From Bacillus sp. AZ43 (GTDB lineage: Bacteria; Actinomycetota; Actinomycetes; Mycobacteriales; Geodermatophilaceae), in contig SPQJ01000012.1 of assembly GCA_004570425.1 (NCBI GenBank), positions 1 through 64,000 of the forward strand: a DNA stretch of 64,000 bases. Reading direction: 5' to 3'. The notes below the pieces were generated by a model. That model did not search any database, was not told where the DNA came from, and saw nothing but the letters and a program-made list of their open reading frames with translations. The position numbers and the translations under genes were made by a program. Shown in pieces: positions 48,763 to 59,052 of this stretch; position 1 is the first letter of the stretch, and every line of letters begins with the position of its first letter.

Positions 48763-50640
48763 CTATTCCACGGTGACGGACTTCGCGAGGTTGCGGGGCT
48801 GGTCGACGTCGAAGCCGCGGGTGTCGGCGATCTCGCACGCGAGCACCTGCAGCGGCACCGTCGTCACGACCGGGGCGAGCAGGGTCGGCGTCCGGGGCAC
48901 GCGGATCAGGTGGTCGGCGAACGGGACGACGTCGTCGTCGCCCTCCTCGGCGATCACGATGGTGCGCGCCCCGCGGGCCCGGACCTCCTGGATGTTGGAG
49001 ACGACCTTGCCGTGCACCGACTCGCGGCTGCGGGGCGAGGGCACCACGACGACGACCGGCGTGCCCTGGTCGATCACCGCGATCGGGCCGTGCTTCAGCT
49101 CGCCGGCGGCGAAGCCCTCGGCGTGGATGTAGGCCAGCTCCTTGAGCTTCAGCGCGCCTTCGAGGGCTACCGGGTACCCCACGTGCCGGCCGAGGAAGAG
49201 GATCGTGTTCGCGTCGGCCAGCGACCGGCCCAGCGCGCGCACGTCCTCCATGTGCTCGAGCACGCGGGCCACCTTCTCGGGCAGCGCGCGGAGGTCGTCG
49301 ACGATCGCGGCGATCTCGTCCTCGTACTTGATGCCGCGGACCTGGGCGAGGAACAGTCCGACGAGGTAGCAGGCGACGATCTGGGCGAGGAACGCCTTGG
49401 TCGAGGCGACGGCGATCTCGGGCCCGGCGTGGGTGTAGAGCACCGCGTCGGACTCGCGCGGGATGGTCGACCCGTTGGCGTTGCAGATGGCCAGCACGCG
49501 GGCCTTCTGCTCCTTGGCGTGGCGCAGGGCCATGAGGGTGTCCATCGTCTCGCCGGACTGGCTGATGACGACGACCAGGGTCGAGCGGTCGAGCACCGGG
49601 TCGCGGTAGCGGAACTCGCTGGCCACCTCGACCTCGACCGGGATCCGCGTCCAGTGCTCGATGGCGTACTTGGCGATCAGGCCGGCGTGGAAGGAGGTGC
49701 CGCAGGAGACGACGAAGATCTTGTCGATGTCGCGCAGCTCCTGGTCGGAGAGGCGGACCTCGTCGAGCAGCAGCTCGCCGGTCTCCCCCAGGCGGCCGAG
49801 CAGGGTGTCGGCGACCGCCTGGGGCTGCTCGGCGATCTCCTTGAGCATGAACCAGTCGTAGCCGCCCTTCTCGGCGGCCGCGGCGTCCCAGTCGACGGTG
49901 TAGGCCGTGGGCTCGACCGGGGCGCCGAGGAAGTCGGTGACGGTCAGGCCGCGGGTCCGGTCGATCTCGACGACCTGGTCCTGCCCGAGCTCGCGCGCCT
50001 CGCGGGTGTGCCCGATGAACGCGGCGACGTCCGACCCGAGGAAGTACTCGGCGGTCCCGTCCGCCGTCTCGCCGAGGCCCACCACGAGCGGGCTGCTGCG
50101 CCGCGCCGCGACCAGGGTGTCGGGCTCGGCCACGTGGGTGACGACCAGGGTGAACGCGCCCTCCAGACGCCGGACGACCGTGCGCATCGCCTCGGCCAGC
50201 CGGCCCGGGCCCTCCGGCGTGGCGGTGTAGGCGGCGGCCACCAGGTGGGCGACGACCTCGGTGTCGGTCTCGGAGGCGAACTCGATGCCCTCGTTCTCGA
50301 GCTGGCCGCGGAGGACGGCGAAGTTCTCGATGATCCCGTTGTGGATGACCGCGACCGACCCGTCGGCGGACAGGTGCGGGTGGGCGTTGCGGTCGGTCGG
50401 GCCGCCGTGGGTCGCCCAGCGGGTGTGCCCGATGCCGACGGTCGCGGCGGGCAGCGGCTGCTCGGCGAGCACCTTCTCCAGGTTGGCGAGCTTGCCCGCC
50501 TTCTTCGCCGAGGTCAGCTCACCGCCGGCGACCACCGCGATGCCCGCGGAGTCGTACCCGCGGTACTCCAGCCGGCGCAGGCCCTCGAGGACGACGTCCC
50601 GGGCGTCCTGCGGACCGACGTATCCCACAATTCCGCACAT
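48763..50640 (-). CDS. glmS: Glucosamine-fructose-6-P aminotransferase
   Basis: First step to UDP-GlcNAc. 625 residues. N-terminal nucleophile Cys2 (MCGIVGYVG), GIGHTRWATHG; two SIS domains (about 290-430, 460-600) with SCGTSFHAG, SQSGETMDTLMAL and a C-terminal AKSVTVE. ATG begins 7 nt after TACCCT (50653-50648): leaderless. No glmS ribozyme is seen upstream; glmM follows the order glmM-glmS with glmM in a separate operon. Confidence 0.97.
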   Translation of the reverse strand: MCGIVGYVGPQDARDVVLEGLRRLEYRGYDSAGIAVVAGGELTSAKKAGKLANLEKVLAEQPLPAATVGIGHTRWATHGGPTDRNAHPHLSADGSVAVIHNGIIENFAVLRGQLENEGIEFASETDTEVVAHLVAAAYTATPEGPGRLAEAMRTVVRRLEGAFTLVVTHVAEPDTLVAARRSSPLVVGLGETADGTAEYFLGSDVAAFIGHTREARELGQDQVVEIDRTRGLTVTDFLGAPVEPTAYTVDWDAAAAEKGGYDWFMLKEIAEQPQAVADTLLGRLGETGELLLDEVRLSDQELRDIDKIFVVSCGTSFHAGLIAKYAIEHWTRIPVEVEVASEFRYRDPVLDRSTLVVVISQSGETMDTLMALRHAKEQKARVLAICNANGSTIPRESDAVLYTHAGPEIAVASTKAFLAQIVACYLVGLFLAQVRGIKYEDEIAAIVDDLRALPEKVARVLEHMEDVRALGRSLADANTILFLGRHVGYPVALEGALKLKELAYIHAEGFAAGELKHGPIAVIDQGTPVVVVVPSPRSRESVHGKVVSNIQEVRARGARTIVIAEEGDDDVVPFADHLIRVPRTPTLLAPVVTTVPLQVLACEIADTRGFDVDQPRNLAKSVTVE

Positions 50641-50647
50641 TTCACCG

Positions 50648-50653
50648 AGGGTA
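50648..50653 (-). promoter_or_regulatory. -10 box of glmS (leaderless)
   Basis: TACCCT on the minus strand, exactly 7 nt before ATG 50640, so the mRNA should begin at the A of the start codon. Confidence 0.55.
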
Positions 50654-50720
50654 CCGGCGTCGGCGCCGGTACCCCGCGAACCGAGGGGGAGCACCACCCC
50701 CCGGGGCGGGGCGGAGGGGG

Positions 50721-52064
50721 TCAGCCGACGGCGGCGACGACCTCGGCGAGGCGCGCGGCGACCGCGTCGGCCTGGTCCTGGCTGGGGGCCTCCACCATGA
50801 CCCGGACCAGCTGCTCGGTGCCCGACGGGCGCAGCAGCACCCGTCCGGTCTCCCCGAGCTCCTCCTCCACGGCGTTGACCGCCTCGGCGACCGCGTCGCT
50901 CTCGGCGACCGCGAGCCGATCGGTGACCGGGACGTTGATCAGGGTCTGGGGCAGCCTCCGCACGACCGACGCCAGCTCGGCCAGGGAGGAGCCCGTGGCC
51001 CGCATCCGGGCGAGCAGCGCCAGCCCGGTCAGGACGCCGTCGCCGGTCGTGGCGTGGTCGAGGAACACCAGGTGGCCGCTCTGCTCGCCACCGAGGCTCA
51101 GCCCGTTCGCGCGGAGCGCCTCGAGCACGTAGCGGTCGCCGACCGCGGTGGTCCGCACGGCGATGCCGGCGTCGCGCATCGTGTGGTGGAAGCCGAGGTT
51201 GCTCATGACGGTGGCGACGACGGTGTCGTCCTTGAGCGCGCCGCGCTCGTGCAGGGCGATCGCGCAGATCGCGAGGATCGCGTCGCCGTCGACGACGTCG
51301 CCCGCGGCGGTGACGGCCAGGCACCGGTCCGCGTCGCCGTCGTGGGCGATGCCGAGGTCGGCGCCCTGCTCGCGGACGGCCTCCACCAGCGGGCCCAGGT
51401 GGGTGGAGCCGACGCCGTCGTTGATGTTCCAGCCGTCGGGCTCGCAGCCGATGGCGTGCACCGTGGCGCCGGCCCGGCGGTAGACGTCGGGGGCGGTCAC
51501 CGCCGCGGCGCCGTGGGCGGCGTCGACGACCACCCGGAGGCCGTCGAGGGGCTGCTCGACGGTCGACAGGAGGTGCTGCGCGTAGCGCTCGGCGGCGTCG
51601 GGCAGCGGCCGCACGCGACCGATGCCGGCGCCGGTCGGCCGGTGCGCGTCGGGGACGCCGGAGAGCACGGTCTGCTCGATCGCGGCCTCCAGGGCGTCGG
51701 GCAGCTTGTGCCCGCCGCGGCTGAACAGCTTGATGCCGTTGTCGGGCATCGGGTTGTGGCTGGCCGAGATCATGACGCCGAGGTCGGCGCCGGTCTCGGC
51801 GGTGAGGTGGGCGAGCGCGGGGGTGGGCACCACGCCGGCCAGGAGCACCTCGGCGCCGGCACTGGTCAGGCCGGCGACGACCGCGGCCTCCAGCATCTCC
51901 CCGCTCGCGCGGGGGTCACGCCCGACGACCGCGACGGGACGCGAGGTCCCGTCGCGGTCGGCGAGCACTCCGGCGGCAGCACGTGCCACCGAGAGGGACA
52001 GCTCCGGCGTGAGGTCGGCGTTGGCCAGACCCCGGACGCCGTCGGTCCCGAAGAGGCGACCCAA
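50721..52064 (-). CDS. glmM: Phosphoglucosamine mutase
   Basis: GlcN-6-P to GlcN-1-P. 447 residues. [12 protein letters not shown], phosphoserine loop [15 protein letters not shown] (about 97-111), metal loop [12 protein letters not shown] and [19 protein letters not shown] is the only usable start (52064), 11 nt after the rpsI stop, without a Shine-Dalgarno, so expression probably depends on coupling to rpsI. Confidence 0.95.
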   Translation of the reverse strand: MGRLFGTDGVRGLANADLTPELSLSVARAAAGVLADRDGTSRPVAVVGRDPRASGEMLEAAVVAGLTSAGAEVLLAGVVPTPALAHLTAETGADLGVMISASHNPMPDNGIKLFSRGGHKLPDALEAAIEQTVLSGVPDAHRPTGAGIGRVRPLPDAAERYAQHLLSTVEQPLDGLRVVVDAAHGAAAVTAPDVYRRAGATVHAIGCEPDGWNINDGVGSTHLGPLVEAVREQGADLGIAHDGDADRCLAVTAAGDVVDGDAILAICAIALHERGALKDDTVVATVMSNLGFHHTMRDAGIAVRTTAVGDRYVLEALRANGLSLGGEQSGHLVFLDHATTGDGVLTGLALLARMRATGSSLAELASVVRRLPQTLINVPVTDRLAVAESDAVAEAVNAVEEELGETGRVLLRPSGTEQLVRVMVEAPSQDQADAVAARLAEVVAAVG

Positions 52065-52075
52065 GGTCGTGCGGG

Positions 52076-52495
52076 TCAGCGCTTGGAGTACTGAGGCGCC
52101 TTGCGCGCCTTCTTCAAGCCGTACTTCTTGCGCTCGGTCACGCGGGCGTCACGGGTGAGGAAGCCGGCCTTCTTGAGGGCCGGACGGTCCTCGGCCTCGA
52201 CCTCGATGAGGGCGCGCGCGATGGCCAGGCGCAGCGCGCCGGCCTGACCGGTGACGCCGCCACCCTTGAGGATGCCGACGACGTCGTACTGCTCGGCCTT
52301 CTCGAGGATCACGAACGGCTCACGGATGAGCTGCTGGTGCACCTTGTTCGGGAAGTACTCCTCGAGGGTGCGGCCGTTGAGCCGGAACTGGCCGGTGCCG
52401 GGGAGGAGCCGCACGCGGACGACGGCCTCCTTGCGGCGACCGACGGTCTGGATCGGACGCCCGTCGGCGTCGGTGAGGGTCGCGGCGCTGGTCAC
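52076..52495 (-). CDS. rpsI: 30S ribosomal protein S9
   Basis: 139 residues. [23 protein letters not shown], and the basic tail [17 protein letters not shown] reaching the P-site tRNA. GTG overlaps the rplM stop. Confidence 0.97.
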   Translation of the reverse strand: MTSAATLTDADGRPIQTVGRRKEAVVRVRLLPGTGQFRLNGRTLEEYFPNKVHQQLIREPFVILEKAEQYDVVGILKGGGVTGQAGALRLAIARALIEVEAEDRPALKKAGFLTRDARVTERKKYGLKKARKAPQYSKR

Positions 52496-52935
52496 TGGGC
52501 CACCTGCTTGATCTCGAAGGGCTGGGGCTGCTGCGCAGCGTGGGGGTGCTCGGGGCCGGCGTACACCTTGAGCTTCGACAGCATCTGACGGCCGAGGCTG
52601 TTGTGCGGCAGCATGCCCTTGATCGCGCGCTCGATGACGCGGTCGGGGTGGGTGCGCAGCTGGTCGCCCACGTTGATGGTCTTGAGACCACCGGGGTGAC
52701 CGGAGTGCCGGTAGGCGCGCTTGTCGTCCCGCTTCGACCCGGTGAGGGCCACCTTGCCGGCGTTGACGATGACGACGAAGTCGCCGACGTCCACGTGCGG
52801 GGCGTACTGGGGCTTGTGCTTGCCGCGCAGGAGCTGCGCGGTCTGGCTGGCGAGTCGACCGAGCACCACGTCGGTGGCGTCGATGACGTGCCAGGCCCGG
52901 GTGATGTCTCCGGGCTTGGGTGAGTACGTGCGCAC
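52492..52935 (-). CDS. rplM: 50S ribosomal protein L13
   Basis: 147 residues from GTG 52935; GGAGGA lies about 10 nt upstream. [43 protein letters not shown] and GMLPHNSLG are diagnostic. First gene of rplM-rpsI-glmM. Confidence 0.97.
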   Translation of the reverse strand: MRTYSPKPGDITRAWHVIDATDVVLGRLASQTAQLLRGKHKPQYAPHVDVGDFVVIVNAGKVALTGSKRDDKRAYRHSGHPGGLKTINVGDQLRTHPDRVIERAIKGMLPHNSLGRQMLSKLKVYAGPEHPHAAQQPQPFEIKQVAQ

Positions 52936-53043
52936 GGCGCTCGTGTCCTCCGTCGTCGTCGGGAAGGCTGGTGGGATCGCCTCACCGAGCACGGGAGACG
53001 TTGCTGCACGCGCGGCACCAGCCGGCACACGCGCCAACCGAGA

Positions 53044-53049
53044 ACAGTA
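53044..53049 (-). promoter_or_regulatory. -10 box of the rplM operon
   Basis: TACTGT on the minus strand about 110 nt before rplM; leaves a long leader without an obvious known riboregulator. Confidence 0.35.
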
Positions 53050-53085
53050 CCAGCCGACGGCCGGCCCCGGGACGGCGCCCGGGGG

Positions 53086-53571
53086 TCAGACGACCTCGCG
53101 GATCCGGCCGGTGTCGACGTCGTAGACGGTGCCCCGCACCTCGCGGGAGAGCAGGTAGGGGCTCTCCTTGATCAGCCGGATCGACTCGCGGACGTCGTCG
53201 TCGACGTCGGTGAACGCCCGGGCCGCCCACGGCGGGCGCCGCCCGGTCGCCTGCTCGACCACGTCGGCGAAGGACACGTCGTCGGTCGACTGCAACCCGC
53301 ACTGGGTGTGGTGGACCAGGACGATCTCGCGGGTGCCCAGCAGGTGCTGGGAGATGGTCAGCGAGCGGATGACGTCCTCGGTGATGACGCCGCCGGCGTT
53401 GCGGATGACGTGCGCGTCGCCGACGTCGAGGCCCAGCACGCCGAACAGCGGGATGCGGGAGTCCATGCAGGCCACGACGGCGACCTTGCGTGCGGGAGCC
53501 ACCGGCTTGCTGCCGGGGAACCGCTGCGCCCAGTCCTCGTTCGCCTCGAGCATCCGGTCGATCTCTGCCAC
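53086..53571 (-). CDS. Beta-carbonic anhydrase
   Basis: CO2 hydration. 161 residues from GTG 53571 (GGAGG 6 nt upstream). Zinc ligands C35 and D37 in ACMDSRI, H88 and C91 in HHTQCGL; VIRNAGG between. It fits the small beta-class group of actinobacteria. Divergent from moeA. Confidence 0.93.
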   Translation of the reverse strand: MAEIDRMLEANEDWAQRFPGSKPVAPARKVAVVACMDSRIPLFGVLGLDVGDAHVIRNAGGVITEDVIRSLTISQHLLGTREIVLVHHTQCGLQSTDDVSFADVVEQATGRRPPWAARAFTDVDDDVRESIRLIKESPYLLSREVRGTVYDVDTGRIREVV

Positions 53572-53655
53572 GTGCACCCTCCATCCAGGCTCGGTCGCAC
53601 GGACCCTAACCGGAGCACCCGGCGGGCCGCCGCGCCGATCGGCCAGGATGGGCGG

Positions 53656-54845
53656 GTGCGCACCGTCGAGGAACACCGGGCCGTCGTCGCCGCGCTGCTG
53701 CCGACCCTCCCCGAGGAGGAGGTGCCGCTGGCCGCGGCGCACGGCCGCGTCCTGGCCCGCGACGTGGCCGCCGCGGTGGCGCTGCCCGGCTTCGACAACT
53801 CCGCGATGGACGGCTACGCCGCCCGCTGGGCGGAGGTGTCGCGGCCCCCGGTGAGGCTGCCGGTCGCCGAGGACATCCCCGCCGGGCGCACCGACGTCGT
53901 CCCCCTGGCGCCGGGCACCGTGCACCGGATCATGACCGGCGCGCCGCTGCCGGCCGGCGCCGACGTCGTCGTCCCGGTGGAGCTCACCGACGGCGGGACC
54001 GACGTCGTGGAGATCCGGGACTCCCCCGCGGCCGGCACCCACCTGCGCGCCGCCGGCGAGGACATCGCCGCGGGCGCCGTCGCCCTGCGGGCGGGCAGCC
54101 CGCTCGGGGCCGCCCAGCTCGGCCTGGCGGCCGCGGTCGGCGTCACCACGCTCCCGGTCCGCCGGAAGCCGCGCGTGCTGGTGCTCTCCACCGGCAGCGA
54201 GCTGGTCGCCCCGGGGCAGCCGCTGCTCCCCGGCCAGATCTACGAGTCGAACTCCGCGCTGCTCGTCGCCGCGGTCGAGGACGCCGGCGGGGAGGCGCGC
54301 CGGCTGCACTTCGTGCCCGACGACGTCGACCAGTTCCTCGCCACCGTGCGCGCCGAACTGGCCACCGCGGACCTGCTGATCACCAGCGGCGGGGTCAGCG
54401 CCGGGGCGTACGAGGTGGTCAAGGACGCGTTCCGGACGCTGGGCACGGTGGAGTTCGTGAAGGTGTCGATGCAGCCGGGTGGGCCGCAGGGGGCGGGCAC
54501 CGTCGACGGCGTCCCGGTGGTCACCCTGCCGGGCAACCCGGTCAGCGCGTTCGTCTCCTTCGAGGTGTTCGTGCGCCCCGCACTGCGGCGCGCGCTCGGC
54601 CACGAGAATCCCGACCGGCTGCACGTGCCGGCCCGGCTGACCGGTCCGCTGCGCTCGCCGGCGGGGAAGCGCCAGTTCCTCCGGGGGCGCTACGACGGCG
54701 GGCAGGTGTCCCAGGTGGGTGGGCCCGGCTCGCACCTGGTCGCGCACCTCGCCCGCGCCAACTGCCTGGTGGTCGTCCCCGAGGACGTCACCGAACTGCC
54801 CGCCGGCGCCGAGGTCGACGTCGTGCTGATCGAAGGAGCCCTCCA

Positions 54846-54849
<4 letters not shown>
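53656..54849 (+). CDS. moeA: Molybdopterin molybdenumtransferase
   Basis: Inserts Mo into adenylylated molybdopterin. 397 residues. PGFDNSAMDGYA (about 36-47), IMTGAPLPAGADVVVP, LSTGSELV, ITSGGVSAGAYE, MQPGGPQGAG and TLPGNPVSAFVSFE. GTG start. Followed by moaC with a GTGA overlap. Confidence 0.95.
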
Positions 54850-55315
<466 letters not shown>

Positions 55316-55319
<4 letters not shown>

Positions 55320-55813
55320 CCGCCCAGCTGCCGCCCGACGCCCGCGCGATGGTGCTCACCGCCTCCAACCGCGCCTACGCCGGCGTCTACGAGGACCGCG
55401 GCGGCAAGGCGCTCGCCGACGGTCTCACCGCGCTCGGGTTCGACGTGGAGGGGCCGCACGTGCGCCCGGACGACGCGACCGAGCTGGAGAACGTGCTGCG
55501 CAACGCGGTCGATGCCGAGTTCGACGTCGTCCTCACCACCGGTGGCACGGGGCTCTCCCCCACCGACGTCACGCCCGAGGCGACCCGCGCGGTCCTCGAG
55601 CGGGAGGCGCCCGGGATCGCCGAGGCGGTCCGCCGCTACGGGGCAGAGAACGGGGTGCCGACGGCGGTCCTCTCCCGCGGTCTGGCCGGCACCGCCGGAC
55701 GCACGCTGATCGTCAACCTGCCCGGCTCGACCGGCGGGGTGAAGGACGCCCTCGCGGTCCTCGGCCCGCTGCTGCCGCACGTCGTCACCCAACTGCGCGG
55801 AGGTGACCATTGA
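55316..55813 (+). CDS. moaB: Molybdopterin adenylyltransferase-like (MoaB/Mog)
   Basis: 165 residues from GTG 55316. LTASNRAYAGVYEDRGG, LTTGGTGLSPTDVTPEAT and NLPGSTGGVKDAL define the MoaB/Mog fold. In actinobacteria this gene adenylylates molybdopterin before MoeA acts. Next gene begins TTGA over its stop. Confidence 0.93.
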
Positions 55814-56169
55814 TCGGCCGGCTCGAGAAGACGGTGCTCGACTGCCCCGACCCACGGGCCCTGGCGGGCTTCTACGCCGAGGTCCTCGGCATGCGGGTGA
55901 ACGAGGACACCGACGGCGCGTGGGTGGTCATCGGGCGCGAGCCCGGCATGCGGGAGCTCGCGTTCCAGCGCGACCCGGACTACGTGCCGCCGACGTGGCC
56001 CGACCCCGCGCGGCCGCAGCACGAGCACCTCGACATCCGGGTGGACGACGTCGACGTGGCCCAGGAGGCCGTGCTCCGCCTGGGTGCCCGCCTGCTGCAG
56101 GGCGAGCAGGGCACCGGCTTCCGGGTGTTCGCCGACCCGGCCGGACACCCGTTCTGCCTCGTGTACTGA
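55810..56169 (+). CDS. VOC (glyoxalase-like) superfamily protein
   Basis: 119 residues from TTG overlapping the moaB stop (TTGA). Two beta-alpha-beta-beta-beta units: LEKTVLDCPDPRALAGFYAEVLGM, then HLDIRVDDVDVAQEAVLRLGA and GFRVFADPAGHPFCLV. Metal-ligand pattern is incomplete (N-terminal His replaced). Small glyoxalase_6-type proteins have diverse or unknown roles; its coupling to the Moco genes is notable. Confidence 0.82.
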   Translation: MIGRLEKTVLDCPDPRALAGFYAEVLGMRVNEDTDGAWVVIGREPGMRELAFQRDPDYVPPTWPDPARPQHEHLDIRVDDVDVAQEAVLRLGARLLQGEQGTGFRVFADPAGHPFCLVY

Positions 56170-56171
56170 GG

Positions 56172-56993
56172 TCAGTCCGGGAGGACGATCCGCTCCTGGT
56201 GGGTGTAGACGTTGCAGCCGTCGCCACGCAGGAAACCCACCAGCGTGATGCCCACCTCGCGCGCCAGCTCCACGGCCAGCGACGACGGCGCCGACACCGC
56301 GGCGAGCACCGGGATGCCGGCCATGGCCGCCTTCTGGGTCAGCTCGAAGCTCGCCCGCCCGCTCACCATCAGCACGTGCCCGGACAGCGGCAGCGCGCCC
56401 TCCCGCACGGCGTCCCCGACGACCTTGTCGACGGCGTTGTGCCGGCCGACGTCCTCCCGCAGGGCGCGCAGCTCGCCGTCGGTGGTGAACAGGCCCGCCG
56501 CGTGCAGGCCGCCGGTCTTCTCGAACACCTGCTGCTCGGCGCGCAGCCGGTCGGGCAGGGCCAGCAGCACCTCGAGCGGGACCCGGACGGGATCGGCGGC
56601 GACGTCGAACGACGTCTTGGTCCGGATCGCGTCGATGCTCGCCTTGCCGCAGACCCCGCACGAGCTCGACGTGTAGAAGTTCCGCTCCAGGCCGGTGTCG
56701 GGGATCGGCACACCCGGGGCGAGGTCGACGTCCACCACGTTGTAGGTGTTGCGGCCGTCGGCGTCCACGGAGTCGCAGTAGCGCAGGCCGGCGACGTCGT
56801 CGTGACCGCCGATCACGCCCTCGGTGGCGAGGAAGCCGTGCACGAGGTCGAAGTCGTCACCGGGCGTGCGCATGGTGACCGCGAGCGCCGTCCCGCCGAG
56901 CCGGATCTCCAGCGGCTCCTCGGCGGCCACCGTGTCCGGGCGGGTGCTGTGCTGCGGCCCGCGGATGCGCAGTACCGGCGTCCGGCTGGTCAC
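56172..56993 (-). CDS. fdhD: Formate dehydrogenase accessory sulfurtransferase
   Basis: Delivers sulfur to the Mo/W cofactor of formate dehydrogenase. 273 residues. Cys pair SSCGVCGK (C112, C115), FLATEGVI, GGLHAAGLF, REDVGRHNAVDKV and VSGRASFEL. GTG 56993 chosen; GTG 57002 is possible. A formate dehydrogenase is not in the window. Divergent from mobA. Confidence 0.94.
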   Translation of the reverse strand: MTSRTPVLRIRGPQHSTRPDTVAAEEPLEIRLGGTALAVTMRTPGDDFDLVHGFLATEGVIGGHDDVAGLRYCDSVDADGRNTYNVVDVDLAPGVPIPDTGLERNFYTSSSCGVCGKASIDAIRTKTSFDVAADPVRVPLEVLLALPDRLRAEQQVFEKTGGLHAAGLFTTDGELRALREDVGRHNAVDKVVGDAVREGALPLSGHVLMVSGRASFELTQKAAMAGIPVLAAVSAPSSLAVELAREVGITLVGFLRGDGCNVYTHQERIVLPD

Positions 56994-57030
56994 TCGTCCC
57001 ACGGGGAGGACGGTACCCACGTCGCGCCCG

Positions 57031-57036
57031 TACGGT
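57031..57036 (+). promoter_or_regulatory. -10 box of mobA (leaderless)
   Basis: TACGGT, 6 nt before the mobA GTG (57043). Confidence 0.5.
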
Positions 57037-57042
57037 GACGGC

Positions 57043-57693
57043 GTGGACCCCCTGCCCCCGTACACCGCGGTGGTCCTCGCGGGGGGCCGGGCGGCGCGGC
57101 TCGGTGGGCGGGCCAAGCCCCAGCTGCTCGTCGGCGGGCGCCCCATCCTCGCCTCCGTCCTGGACGCCGTGGCCGACGCCGAGCGGCGGGTCGTCGTCGG
57201 GCCCCCGCAGCCGGTCCCGGACGACGTCCTGCTGGTCCGGGAGCAGCCGCCCGGCGGTGGCCCGGTGTCCGCGATCCGCGCGGGCCTGGACGCGGTGGGG
57301 ACCGAGGTCGTCGTCGTCCTCGCCGGGGACCTGCCGTTCGCCGGCCCGGCGGTGGTGCGCGGGCTGCTGGAACGGCTCACCGGTGACGGCGTCATGGCCG
57401 TCGACGACGCCGGGCGCGACCAGTACCTGCTCGGTGCCTGGCGGACGGCGGCGCTGCGGGCGGCCGTGACGGCGGCCCGCGGGCCGGCCCCGCTGCGGCG
57501 GGTGCTCGCCCCGCTGGACGCCCGGCGGTGGCACCCGGAGGTGCGGCCGGGCGAGGCCCCACCGTGGCTGGACTGCGACACCCCCGCCGACCTCGCCCGG
57601 GCGCGCGCCATCGCCGACGGCCACCTGGACCCGCCCCGTCCCCCGCGGCCGTCGCTCGTCCCGCGCTTCCAGGAGCCCCACGACCCGCGATGA
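57043..57693 (+). CDS. mobA: Molybdenum cofactor guanylyltransferase-like
   Basis: 216 residues. GTP-binding loop VVLAGGRAARLGGRAKPQ (about 10-27), RPILASVLDAV, VLAGDLPF with the metal Asp, and DCDTPADLARA at the end. Fits MobA-type nucleotidyltransferases; the loop R-A-A-R-L-G departs from S-x-R-M-G. Consistent with the divergent fdhD and nearby moe/moa genes. Confidence 0.82.
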   Translation: MDPLPPYTAVVLAGGRAARLGGRAKPQLLVGGRPILASVLDAVADAERRVVVGPPQPVPDDVLLVREQPPGGGPVSAIRAGLDAVGTEVVVVLAGDLPFAGPAVVRGLLERLTGDGVMAVDDAGRDQYLLGAWRTAALRAAVTAARGPAPLRRVLAPLDARRWHPEVRPGEAPPWLDCDTPADLARARAIADGHLDPPRPPRPSLVPRFQEPHDPR

Positions 57694-57732
57694 GCGGTTA
57701 GCGTCGGCCACCCCGTGGGAGGTGAGGACCCG

Positions 57733-58323
57733 ATGCGTGCCCGCCGAGCCGCCGTCCTGGCGTCGACAGTCCTGCTGCTGGCCGCCTGCACCCAGCAGGT
57801 GAGCGGCGTGGCGAGCCCCGACCCGGCCGCGGCACCGCCCCCCAGCAGCCCCGCCGCGCCGCCCCCGCCGACCGAGGAGCCTCCTGGCGGGACGTCGGGC
57901 GGCGAGGGCACCGAGGACAAGGCGGGGCCGGCGCAGCCCGGGTCGTCCGGGGACAGCGGGTCGATGCGCGTGACCGGCATCCGGTACACCAGCGACGACT
58001 CCGTCACCCGCCTCGTGGTCACCCTCAGCGGGGACGGCGTGCCGGAGTGGAGCGTCGGCTACTCCGAGGCCACCGGTCCCGACGGCAGCCCCGTCGACAT
58101 CGCCGGTGACGCGTTCCTCCGCGTCCGGGTGCGCACCGGCGGCGGGGACGGCGGCCAGTCCCGCTCCCGGTTCGCGATCTCGCCGGGCCCGGTCGCCGAG
58201 GCGCTGACCACCGGCGCGGCCGACGGGTACGAGGAGCTGCTCATCGGGGTGCGCGGCGGCGAGGTGCCCTTCGCCGCGTTCGCCGAGACCGACCCCGGGC
58301 AGATCGTCGTCGAGGTGGGCTGA
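57733..58323 (+). CDS. Lipoprotein with AMIN-like domain
   Basis: 196 residues. Lipobox LLLAACT near 15-20; a Pro/Gly/Ser/Glu-rich spacer (25-75); then a beta-rich AMIN-like domain (MRVTGIRYTSDDSVTRLVVTL ... FRFAISPGPVAEAL, IGVRGGEVPFAAFAETDP). Surface-anchored, function unknown. Preceded by GGGAGGTGAGG. Confidence 0.8.
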   Translation: MRARRAAVLASTVLLLAACTQQVSGVASPDPAAAPPPSSPAAPPPPTEEPPGGTSGGEGTEDKAGPAQPGSSGDSGSMRVTGIRYTSDDSVTRLVVTLSGDGVPEWSVGYSEATGPDGSPVDIAGDAFLRVRVRTGGGDGGQSRSRFAISPGPVAEALTTGAADGYEELLIGVRGGEVPFAAFAETDPGQIVVEVG

Positions 58324-58382
58324 GGGGCGCCCTCGGGCTGCCCCTGGTGTGCGGCGGCCGCCGGCGCGGGTAGGGCGCTCGC

Positions 58383-59048
58383 ATGCGCATCGTCATCGCC
58401 GGGGCCCACGGGCAGGTCGCCCGCCGTCTCGCCCGTCTGCTGTCCGACCGCGGCCACACCGTCGTCGGCATCGTCCGCAGTCCCGGTCACGAGGCGGACC
58501 TGCGCGCCGACGGGAGCGAGCCCGCGGTGCTCGACCTGGAGACCGCCTCGGTCGACGAGGTCGCCGAGGTCGTGACCGGAGCCGACGCCGTCGTCTTCGC
58601 GGCGGGTGCGGGTCCGGGCAGCGGGGCCGCCCGCAAGGACACCGTCGACCGCGGCGCCGCGGTCCTCCTTGCCGACGCCGCCGAGCGCGCCGGTGTCCCG
58701 CGGTACCTGCTGGTCTCCTCGATGGGCGTGGAGTCGGTGGCCGACGGCGCCCGCCCGGAGGGGCTCGACGACGTCTTCCTGGCCTACCTGCGCGCCAAGC
58801 GTGCCGCGGAGCTGGACCTGCTGGCCCGGGCCGGCCTGCGGACCACCGTGCTGCGGCCGGGTGCCCTGACCGACGATCCGGGCACCGGCCTGGTGACGCT
58901 CCGCCGCTCCGTGGACAGGGGCAGCGTCCCGCGCGACGACGTCGCCGCGGTGCTGGCCGCGCTGCTCGACGTCGAGGCCGACGGCGTGGTCGCCGAGCTC
59001 GTGGCCGGATCGACCCCGATCGCCGAGGCGGTCGAGGGGCTGGCGTGA
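58383..59048 (+). CDS. NAD(P)-binding atypical SDR protein
   Basis: 221 residues. N-terminal GAHGQVARRLARLL (about 7-20) is the glycine-rich Rossmann loop, followed by VIRSPGHEADL, DAVVFAAGAG and LLVSSMGVES; the YxxxK reads YLRAKRAAE. Resembles NAD(P)H-binding NmrA-like/YwnB proteins. Substrate unknown. Confidence 0.8.
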   Translation: MRIVIAGAHGQVARRLARLLSDRGHTVVGIVRSPGHEADLRADGSEPAVLDLETASVDEVAEVVTGADAVVFAAGAGPGSGAARKDTVDRGAAVLLADAAERAGVPRYLLVSSMGVESVADGARPEGLDDVFLAYLRAKRAAELDLLARAGLRTTVLRPGALTDDPGTGLVTLRRSVDRGSVPRDDVAAVLAALLDVEADGVVAELVAGSTPIAEAVEGLA

Positions 59049-59052
59049 GCGC

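Noticed and set aside
50641-50720. glmS ribozyme
   Set aside because: The leader is essentially absent (a -10 box 7 nt before ATG), so there is no room for the ribozyme.
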